Below are positions 24,327 through 32,600 of a stretch of 36,035 nucleotides of DNA, in pieces. This DNA is from Chloroflexi bacterium TSY (lineage in GTDB: Bacteria; Chloroflexota; Anaerolineae; Caldilineales; Caldilineaceae): assembly GCA_019217005.1 (NCBI GenBank), contig JAHBNG010000143.1:1-36035 (forward strand). The letters are read 5' to 3'. Position 1 is the first letter of the stretch. The number at the start of each line of letters is the position of its first letter. The notes beneath the pieces were generated by a model. It was not told where the DNA came from, searched no databases, and worked only from the letters and a program-made list of their open reading frames with translations. Both the position numbers and the translations under genes were made by a program.

Positions 24327-24990
24327 GTGGCGAGGTTGATCTACGTGATTCCAGCCTTAATCATCTTGCTCACTTTCAGCGGTGGTTTGCCAGGCGCGCT
24401 CATGCGCGGCGATTATGACATCACCCACTATGTCTTTAGCGACATCCTAATGCCATTGGATGGCTATATCGCCGATGTTGAGTATGGGTTTACCCAAGAG
24501 CAGATTGATGACATCCTGCCCCTTCAGTACAGCCGCCACACGCTCGATATCTATGATGGCAAAAACTACGCCCTCACCCAAAGTTTTAGCGCATTTGCGA
24601 CCTTCTGGAACGTGGAGACCATTGCCAAAGCGGGCTATGATACACCACCCGCAAGCTGGGACGATTTCCCCGAATATGCGCGGGCTATTTCTGAAGCCAA
24701 CGAGGGTGTACCAGCATGGCTCATCGGCGGCGCTGACGACCGTTTCATTTCTTGCTTGCTGACCTATGGTGTAGAATGGCTGAAAGATGGCGGCGAGGAA
24801 TCCAACTTCGATGCCCCAGAGCGTTGGAGATTATGACATGGTGGCGTGCATCACCAAAATCTATGGGCCCATTAACTGCCTACCCAAGACCTCTCCAGAA
24901 GAGCTGTTGGCTGGATCTGGATCAAGTGGCTGTTGGAGCCAGAAAATCACGGAAACAGGAAACTTACCGAAACAACTCCGGACACTACTC
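24327..24990 (+). pseudogene. Remnant of an extracellular sugar-binding protein (ABC, family 1)
   Basis: A hydrophobic start (VARLIYVIPALIILLTFSGG) could be a signal peptide. Then come binding-protein segments: DYDITHYVFSDILMPLDGYIAD, FTQEQIDDILP, DGKNYALTQSFSAFATFWNVETIAKAGYDTPPASWDDFPEYAR and GGADDRFISCLLTYGVEWLKDGG. The following segment (PKTSPEELLAGW) and the typical C-terminal helix (WIWIKWLLEPENHG) are found in other frames up to 24990. The central domain is missing and there are at least two frameshifts. Together with the permease remnant this is the grave of a MalEFG-type importer. Confidence 0.7.
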
Positions 24991-24992
24991 AC

Positions 24993-25792
24993 ATGAATCT
25001 AGGTGTCTCTACCATTGCATTTCGACACGATCTACTTGATGCTGTATTGCTCAAGAAATGAAGGAGAGTGGGATTGATATTTTGGAGTTGACCGATTACC
25101 ACCCAAAATTTGACTATACGAATCACACTGCCTTCAGGACATTGCGCCAAACTCTAGATGACTTGGCCTTGCAGGTCTATACACTTCATGCCCATCTAAT
25201 GTACCTCGATCCAATTTGCGACCCGACTGCTTCTACACCAGAACAGCGTCAGCATCTACTTGCTCGCTATCGACAGGCCATTGATGCATTCAAGTTGATC
25301 GGCGGCGGCATCATGGTGACCCATGACATTGCTCTGCCAGATGTCGGGGATCCAGAACACGAGTGGAAACGCGCCGCCCTGGTGAATAATTTGCAATCCA
25401 TCGCTCGCTATGCTGCCGATCACAACGTTCGTATTGCTGTCGAAAATTTAACCAGCGGCTACTTTAGCGACCCTGCCAATCTTCTCACGCTTGTTGAGGA
25501 AATTGATCTGATCAATCTTGGCATCTGCATCGATACGGGCCACCGCAATCTACATGGCGACCCCACAGAGGCTCTGCGCATGGCTGGTGACTACCTATTC
25601 ACTGTTCACATCCATGACAATCATGGAACCAAAGATGAACACCTCTTACCCACCCGTGGTACAATCGACTGGCCTGGAGTTTTGAACGCGTTGGCTGCAA
25701 TCGATTATCCAGGCGTCTTTATGTATGAGCTTTCTCGCCCAGACGACATCGGTCAGGTAACGGTGAATTTCGAACAGCTCCACTCGCTTTGA
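24993..25792 (+). pseudogene. Sugar phosphate isomerase/epimerase-like TIM barrel 1, early frameshift
   Basis: The N-terminus MNLGVSTIAFRHDLLDAVLL is in one frame (24993 on); after about 25045 the rest (QEMKESGIDILELTDYHPKF and onward) is in another, so a one-base change separates them. Downstream of the shift the xylose-isomerase-like barrel is intact: RIAVENLTSG gives the metal Glu, ICIDTGHRN the Asp/His, VHIHDNHG the His and FMYELSRP the last Glu. These enzymes isomerise, epimerise or dehydrate sugars and inositols. Translation could restart at 25058 but would lack the first beta strand. Sequencing error cannot be excluded. Confidence 0.75.
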
Positions 25793-25902
25793 CAAGTAAC
25801 AGACAATCGCTCAGGCGCCCGATTTGATATTCGGACCGAACCGATCCTCATATTCTGCCGGATGAAGACGGCGATACCATCTTCCAAACAGAGGAAACAG
25901 AG

Positions 25903-26824
25903 ATGCTTCAACCCATCATCACCAACATCGGCTTTAACACGACAACCTTGCCAGACGGCGATCTGAACGCACTAGACAACATGCTGGCTAAGTATGTTGC
26001 GGTGGGTTGCGACACCGTTGAACTCACAGCCCGCCGTCTGGACGTGATCATCAACGGCAAACTCAATCAACCGCGGGTCGATCAGGTGAAGGCAATTCTG
26101 GAAAAACATCAACTGGATATCGCCGTTCACGCACCGCACGCGATCAATTTAATGGATACACCTCGACTGGAACGCCACATCGCCGTGGCGCGTGCCTCAA
26201 TTGAATTTTGTGCCGCTGTTGGCGCAACCAGCATGGTTATTCACGCAGGCGTTGTTCCGGCAGCCACCTGGCATGATGGCGCAACGGCGTTGCTCAAGTC
26301 AGAGCAAGAGACAGTGCGTCAATTGGCCGACTTTGCCCAAAGTCACAACGTACGGCTGGCAATGGAAAATTTGGGGGCTGGTCCCCCACGCCACAACTGT
26401 CTGCTACGGCAGTGACATGCGTCGGTTGGCAGAACAGATCGATGCCATCGATCATCCGAGCGTTGGTGGTTGCCTCGACTTTAGCCACGGATGGGTGGCG
26501 GCCAACTATCTGGGGTATGACTATGCCGCAGCTGTGCAACTCTTTGCGCCATATGTCCATCATCTACACCTCCACGATTCCTGTGGGAATCCCGTCTCCA
26601 TGCGTCTAGGTGACGGAGGCGATCAAGTGGCCTTTGGCGAGGGTGACCTGCACATGCCTCCTGGCTGGGGCACTATTGATTGGGCAGGCATTTTACCGAC
26701 GCTGGCGTTGCGTCCTGGTACCGTCATGGGCATCGAATTGCAAAAGCGATATTGGCATGAGTTGCAGGCAGTCGCAGATACGGCACAACGCTTTGCAGCA
26801 ATTCTGAATGAACGGCCAATCTGA
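25903..26824 (+). pseudogene. Sugar phosphate isomerase/epimerase-like TIM barrel 2, homopolymer frameshift
   Basis: GAGGAAA precedes the ATG. The first 160 residues (MLQPIITNIGFNTTTLPDG through RLAMENLGAG) and the C-terminal part (PHATTVCYGSDMRRLAEQ through the end at 26824) lie in different frames. Removing one C from CCCCC near 26387 joins them. Metal residues are the Glu in MENLG, LDFSHGW, HLHLHDSCG and GIELQKRY. It shares the block GEGDLHMPPGWGTIDW with the third paralogue downstream, so the two are likely duplicates. The 110-base gap before it (25793-25902) holds what looks like a fragment of another coding frame (PDEDGDTIFQTEETE) and no other feature. Confidence 0.8.
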
Positions 26825-26997
26825 TGAATGCGCCTAACGCGCATCAGGGGGTGGGAAAGATGATTGGTCGTGACTAACTCCAGTTGTATGTATGTCAGAG
26901 AGTTGCGTGTTTCCTGTCAGGTTTCAGCCCACGATTCGTGATTGAATCCAAGTACGTATAATTTTAGTACAATAGCCACCAAAAATCGGAGGATAAG

Positions 26998-27189
26998 ATG
27001 GATTGTTTACGTTGCAATGTTGAAATGCAATTCTTGAGCGAATACCGCTTTGAATCTCAGGAAAATAAACGCGGTCTGTTCGATGCCCTCTTTGACATCG
27101 AAAAGCATTTGATCTTCGACATACATGTTTGTCCAAAATGCAAGCGGACGGAGTTTATCTACAAGAATGTAAAGCGGAAGAAAGATTAG
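26998..27189 (+). CDS. Small zinc-ribbon protein
   Basis: This 63-residue protein has two Cys pairs, CLRCN near the start and CPKCK near the end, separated by a hydrophobic-aromatic middle (YRFESQENKRGLFDALFDIEKHLIFDIH). This is a compact zinc ribbon. GGAGG lies 5 nt before the ATG, and TATAAT at 26957-26962 is a possible -10 box, so it is probably a real, independently expressed gene. Similar short proteins are widespread and uncharacterised. It is followed by a palindromic element that may terminate the transcript. Confidence 0.8.
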   Translation: MDCLRCNVEMQFLSEYRFESQENKRGLFDALFDIEKHLIFDIHVCPKCKRTEFIYKNVKRKKD

Positions 27190-27197
27190 GAGGCGGA

Positions 27198-27258
27198 ATT
27201 AAATAAGTTGAACACGATTCTTCGTTTCACTCGAGAATGACTGTTCAACTCATTTAAT
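27198..27258. repeat. Palindromic intergenic element (REP-like), copy 3
   Basis: Arms ATTAAATAAGTTGAACA (27198-27214) and TGTTCAACTCATTTAAT (27242-27258) pair with one mismatch in 17. They enclose a core beginning GATTCTTCGTTTCAC and ending GAGAATGAC, as in copy 1. The arms are unrelated to those of copies 1 and 2. Confidence 0.7.
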
Positions 27259-27349
27259 GCTCATTCCTTAGCGTTGATTCTGCTGAAACTATAACTAGAT
27301 TTGGATATGTCACAATGAATGGAAGCCAATCAAAGGAGATTAGATCGTT

Positions 27350-28204
27350 TTGAAACTCACTTTCCTCGGCACATCAGCGTCCGAAGGGTATCCAAACGCC
27401 TTCTGTCAGTGTGATAACTGCCAGCGCGCCCGCCAACTAGGTGGCCCCAATCTGCGCAAGCGTTGCTCCGTCCTGATCGATGATGTTCTCTTGATTGACA
27501 TCGGACCCGATCTGATGGCAGCTGCTCAACAGCATGAACTTTCGCTGGCAACGATCCAATACTGTCTGCAAACTCATCCACATGAAGACCATCTTGACCC
27601 ATCTCACTTTGGCTCCAGAAGTGCAGCCTGTGGCGTGTTCGACGTACCTCGATTGTATTGGTACGCTTCTCAATGCGCCATCGAAAAAGCAGGTCGTCAT
27701 TTTGGTCAGAACTTGCCACCGGATGGGTTACTCTCTCCCAATGTTAAGGAGCAACTAAACTTGACTGTTCAACCAGTTGCTCCTTTTCAGGAGCTCGATG
27801 TGGGTCCGTACCGCGTATCGAGCGTTAAAGCCAACCACGCGCCTGATCTCCAAGCAATGCTCTATGTACTCGAAACGACTGGTCGCACACTCTTCTATGC
27901 GACAGATACAGGCGGTTTGCCCGAAGAAACGTGGCGATATCTAGCAGAACGACAGTTTCGCTTTAATGTCGTGGTGATGGATCACACGTTTGGCATAACC
28001 GATCGCGGTGGTGGTCACATGAATAGCCGACAGTTTGTCAGGCAAATAGAACGCATGGCTGTCGAGAATCTACTTGCCGGGGATGCCCGAATTTTTGCAA
28101 CCCATATCGGACATCACAGCAATCCCGATCATGAAACACTCGTCAACCATGCCCAAGAGCGGGAATATGATGTTGCGTTTGATGGGTTGGTGATAAGCGT
28201 ATGA
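27350..28204 (+). CDS. PhnP-like metallo-beta-lactamase fold hydrolase
   Basis: The start is TTG with AAGGAG upstream. The 284-residue protein begins MKLTFLGTSASEGYPNAFCQCDNCQRAR, the zinc-binding cysteines typical of PhnP relatives, then has LIDIGPDL, the metal motif THPHEDHLDP, a middle NHAPD, YATDTGG with the bridging Asp and THIGHHSNPDH. PhnP is a cyclic phosphodiesterase of phosphonate metabolism, but this position among sugar isomerase genes suggests another phosphodiester or lactone substrate. The ATG of the next gene overlaps its stop by 4 bases, so the two are coupled. Confidence 0.9.
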   Translation: MKLTFLGTSASEGYPNAFCQCDNCQRARQLGGPNLRKRCSVLIDDVLLIDIGPDLMAAAQQHELSLATIQYCLQTHPHEDHLDPSHFGSRSAACGVFDVPRLYWYASQCAIEKAGRHFGQNLPPDGLLSPNVKEQLNLTVQPVAPFQELDVGPYRVSSVKANHAPDLQAMLYVLETTGRTLFYATDTGGLPEETWRYLAERQFRFNVVVMDHTFGITDRGGGHMNSRQFVRQIERMAVENLLAGDARIFATHIGHHSNPDHETLVNHAQEREYDVAFDGLVISV

Positions 28205-29172
28205 ATATCAAAAATATTGACATCTCATTCGGCATTCCAGCCGGTCCACACCGTTTTCAGCGGCTCGAAGAAGGTCTCGGCTTCATTGCCGATCTGGGTT
28301 ACACGCTGGTTGAGATGAATCCACACTCACTGGCCATGATTGTCAATGGTGAGGTGCGTCAGAAAATCCTGGCTGACTTTGTGAGTGTGCTGGGCAATTT
28401 TGACCTGCATTACACCATCCACGGACTCAATCGGCTCAACTTGGCTTATGACCCGCGGCGGGAGCTATGCCAAAAGATCATGCGTGCGCAGATTGAAGTT
28501 TGTCGCGCTGTACAGGCAAATGTACTCGTCTATCATAGCGGTTTGCAGGCGCTGGACTTAGTTCACCACGGCGTACGACAGACGCTACTCAGTGATGAAG
28601 AGTTGACAATTGGGGCACAGCACGAAGTTCATGCTCTACGAAAACTTGCTCCGATGGCAGAAGATGCCGGTGTGATCATTGGTATGGAAAATGGTGACTC
28701 ACATCTCTGGGAACATGTGTTGATAGCCGATCACGACTTACCGCGTGAGGCGCTCTCTAAACATCACGCACGGCTGCACATTCCACCGATTGTCCAGCAA
28801 CTCGAGGCCATTGATCATCCACACGTCGCCATGACGTTGGACATTGCTCACTTGCATATCGCGGCCCATGATATGGAGTTTGATTATCTGGAAGCTGTCG
28901 AGCAAGCCGCACCGTGGGTCAAACATCTCCACGCCAACGATAATTTTGGTCAGCTTGATCAAGGCTTTGACACAGAGTCAGACCGCTGGGCATATGGTGA
29001 AGCGGATGTTCACATGCCACCTGGCTGGGGCAGCATCCCGTATGAAGATGTGTTTGCTCGATTACCCAACTATCAAGGCGATCTAATTCTCGAAATCAAA
29101 GCTGGATTTGCAGATTACTTTGGTGAGAGTCTGCAAACGATGAGAGCGATTCTCAATGCAGAAGAATCTTGA
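28201..29172 (+). CDS. Sugar phosphate isomerase/epimerase-like TIM barrel 3
   Basis: This is the only intact one of three paralogues. The 323-residue protein has IIGMENGDSHLWEH (Glu), AMTLDIAHLHIAAHD (Asp/His), VKHLHANDNFG (His) and LILEIKAGF (Glu), i.e. all four metal ligands of the xylose-isomerase-like barrel, plus the paralogue block GEADVHMPPGWGSI. It may isomerise or epimerise a sugar or sugar phosphate. The start overlaps the metallohydrolase stop (ATGA), so they form a two-gene operon and probably act in one pathway. Confidence 0.9.
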   Translation: MNIKNIDISFGIPAGPHRFQRLEEGLGFIADLGYTLVEMNPHSLAMIVNGEVRQKILADFVSVLGNFDLHYTIHGLNRLNLAYDPRRELCQKIMRAQIEVCRAVQANVLVYHSGLQALDLVHHGVRQTLLSDEELTIGAQHEVHALRKLAPMAEDAGVIIGMENGDSHLWEHVLIADHDLPREALSKHHARLHIPPIVQQLEAIDHPHVAMTLDIAHLHIAAHDMEFDYLEAVEQAAPWVKHLHANDNFGQLDQGFDTESDRWAYGEADVHMPPGWGSIPYEDVFARLPNYQGDLILEIKAGFADYFGESLQTMRAILNAEES

Positions 29173-29330
29173 TTCATAAAACTTAGCTGCTATCAAGAAT
29201 TGTTCGTCTCTCTATGTGGTTTATCTCCGTCCTATTCACATGGTTAATTGCGTCAACGTTCATCTATCTAGATGTTCACGAACGCGTAACGCCTACAATT
29301 CTTCCCAACGTTCAACAAAATTCGGCTCTA

Positions 29331-29526
29331 CGCGACAAAGTTGTACTTGACAAGCGGAATAGCGAAGGAACGGGTGGCGGAGTCTGCACACTCGCCACCT
29401 GCTCCTTCGCTATTCCGAATCGTTTCTCTTACTCTCGGTTCTTTCGGATCTCAGTGACAACCGTAGGTCACTTCAGAGAAGTGACTGAGCCGCATCAGTG
29501 GAACCCACCCCGGAGAAGTGACCTAC
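29331..29526. repeat. Cluster of two large nested palindromes
   Basis: First palindrome: CGGAATAGCGAAGGA (29355-29369) pairs exactly with TCCTTCGCTATTCCG (29403-29417), with an inner GGTGGCG (29373-29379) and CGCCACC (29393-29399). Second palindrome: GTAGGTCACTTC (29463-29474) pairs with GAAGTGACCTAC (29515-29526), with an inner GTCACTTC/GAAGTGAC pair. Motifs are shared with the palindromes at 15.2 and 17.3 kb. They lie between a plus-strand gene and the end of the minus-strand propeller gene. The rest of 29173-29614 shows no gene. Confidence 0.65.
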
Positions 29527-29614
29527 AAACGAGCTTTTTTCTGTCACCCCCTGAGATTCTGTTGAGCCTTAATCTCTAATCTCCCAATCTCCAAAGGTCC
29601 AACTTATTTACGGC

Positions 29615-32600
29615 TCATTCCGAATTCGATCGATGAATTACAGGCAGGAAGATCTTCCGCTGGGTCAATTCGTCAGGGTCGATTTGAGGGGCTATGTCAT
29701 CGTTGGTCACCGTACAGCTTTTGCTTTCACCTAACGCTATCGTGCCAGAGCAGTCGTCAGAGTACGAGATGGCATAGCCTTCAGCCACACTTTCTGTCAC
29801 GTTATAGTTGCCTGCCTCTAAGGTAATCGTGATTCCGCTGCTACTGCCGACAAAACTCGTTTGGCTAGGATTGGTTGCGCTGATATTGATGGTAAAGTCG
29901 CTGGCTACGCTTGTTCCGCCATTGTCATTGATCACCTCTTTGATCACGGTCAGTTTGGGCGTCTCGACATTTACATTCGTAAACGTACAGGTGGTATCCT
30001 CGCCATTGAGATCAATTGCGATGCCGTCGTCGAGCAACGTGGTGCTGACGTCATTGTCGCAAGTGACGTCTTGCAGAACCCAGCCGACGGGAACAGTCTC
30101 GGGGAGGGTGTACGTACCTAGCACAAGGTCAGAGAATACCCGGCTTTGGCCTGCAGTAATGCCGGTAACAGGCGTGCTGACAGGTGAGGCAGGGGCAAAC
30201 TTCTGGATGCGGTGATTTTCAATGTCCGCCACATAGACGTTGCCGCTACCATCCACCTCAACGCCAATTGGGTAGCCAAATTGGCCACTGCCCCTGCCCT
30301 CGCTGCCCCACCTTGTGAGGAAGTTGCCACTGCTGTCAAACTTCTGAATGCGGTGATTGCTGCCGCCTGCGACATAGACGTTGCCAATGCCATCCACCGC
30401 AACGTCAGTTGGTCCGACAAACTGGCCATCTCCAGTGCCATAGCTTCCCCACTTGGTGAGAAAGACTCCGTTGCTATCAAACTTCTGGATGCGCTCGTTT
30501 TCATGGTCCGCCACGTAGACGTTGCCGATGCCATCCACCGTTAAGCCCCCTGGTCTGTTAAATTGGCCATCTCCATTACCGCCGCTGCCCCACTTAGTGA
30601 GAAAGGCACCGCTGCTATCGAACTTCTGGATGCGGGAATTACCGCGGTCCAAGACATAGACGTTACCGCTTCCATCCACCACTACGCTAGATGGGTCGTT
30701 AAACTGATCATCGCCACGGCCCTCGCTGCCCCACTTAGCGAGAAAGGCACCGCTGCTATTGAACTTCTGGATGCGGTGATTGCCGCTATCCGCAACATAG
30801 ACGTTGCCGTTACCATCCACCGCCACGCCCCTTGGTCCGACAAACTGGCCGTCGCCATCACCTACGACGCCCCACTTGGTGAGAAAGGTCCCGCTGTTGT
30901 CAAACTTCTGGATGCGGTCGTTTTCCCACTCTGCGACATAAACGTTGCCGCTGCTATCGACCGCTACGTCTACTGGGCCGATAAACTGACCATCACCAGT
31001 GCCTTCTCGACCCCACAAGGTGTCAAAAACCGAGGGAATAGTGGCTGTAGCTGGTTTGCCATAGGTGAAGTTGAAGTCAGTGTCGTCTTTAGGGACAGCC
31101 TGCTTGGTCAGAGTGATGCTGCCAGTCGTCTTGACATTTGTAAAGGTGCAGGTGGTATCCTCTCCATTGAGAGCGATTTCGATTCCGTCCCTGATTGGTG
31201 CGGTGCTGACCCCGTTGTCGCAGACGACGTGTTGTAGAGTCCAGCTTCTGGGCACTATCTCGGTAAGGGTATAGTTACCCGGCACTACGTCAGAGAATGT
31301 CCGACTCTGGCCTGCGGTAATGTCGGTAACAGGCGTGCTGCTAAGTTCGATGCGTGCAAACTTCTGGATGCGCCAGTTGTTGCCCCCGTCCACAACATAG
31401 ACGTTGCCACGGTCGTCTACCGCCACGTTCACTGGCTTGTTAAACTGACCATCGCCACTGCCCTGACTACCCCACTTAGTGAGAAAGGTGCCGTTGCTGT
31501 CAAACTTCTGGATGCGGTCGTTGTCTGTGTCCGCCACATAGACGTTACCGCCGAAATCCACCTCTATGTCTCCTAGGTTGCTAAACTGGCCATCACCACT
31601 GCCCTGGCTGCCCCACTTGCTGAGGAAGGTGCCGTTACTGTCAAACTTCTGGATGCGCCAGTTGCCCCCGTCCGCCACATAGACGTTGCCGCTGCCATCC
31701 ACCGCTACGGCCCCTGGATAGCTAAACTGGCCATCGTCACTGCCTAAGCTACCCCACTTGCTGAGAAAGGTGCCGCTGCCGTCAAACTTCTGGATGCGCC
31801 AGTTGCCCCCGTCCGCCACATAGACATTGCCGCCGCCATCCACCGCTATGTCTGCTGTGACGTTAAACTGGCCATCACCACTGCCAAAGCTGCCCCATTT
31901 AGTAAGGAAGTTTCCGTTGCTGTCAAACTTCTGAATTCGATCGTTGTCTATGTCCGCCACGTACACATTGCCGCTGCCATCCACCGCTATGTCTGCTGTG
32001 ACGTTAAACTGGCCATCACCACTGCCAAAGCTGCCCCATTTAGTAAGGAAGTTTCCGTTGCTGTCAAACTTCTGAATTCGATCGTTGTCTATGTCCGCCA
32101 CGTACACATTGCCGCTGCCATCCACCGCCACCACACCGGGGGAGAGAAACTGGCCGTCGCCACCGCCGAAGCTGCCCCACTGAGCAACGTAAGCCGGGGG
32201 TATAGTGGGAGTGGCCAGTCTACCATAGGTAAAGTTGAATGTGGTACTGTTTTCTGGGGCAGCCCGCTTGGCCAGAGTGATGCTGCCGATCAGTATAGAG
32301 TTATTGAAGGTGCAGGTAGCATCCTCGCCAGCGAGATCGATTTCGATTCCACCGTCGATCAGCGTGGTGCTGACGCCGTTGTCGCAGGAGACGCTTTGTA
32401 AAGCCCAACCTCTGGGTCCTGTCTCGGTAAGGGTGTAGATACCCGGTACCAAGTCAGAGAATGTCCGACTCTGGCCCGCAACAATGCCTGTGATGGATGT
32501 ACTGGTGACGGGTGCAAACCTTTGGATGCGGTCGTTGTTTGTATCCACCACATAGACGTTGCCACGGCCATCCACCGCCACGTCAATAGGGTCGTTAAAC

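Noticed and set aside
29214..29579. 121-residue plus-strand open frame with a hydrophobic start
   Set aside because: Most of it lies in the two large palindromes, and no ribosome binding site or family feature is seen.
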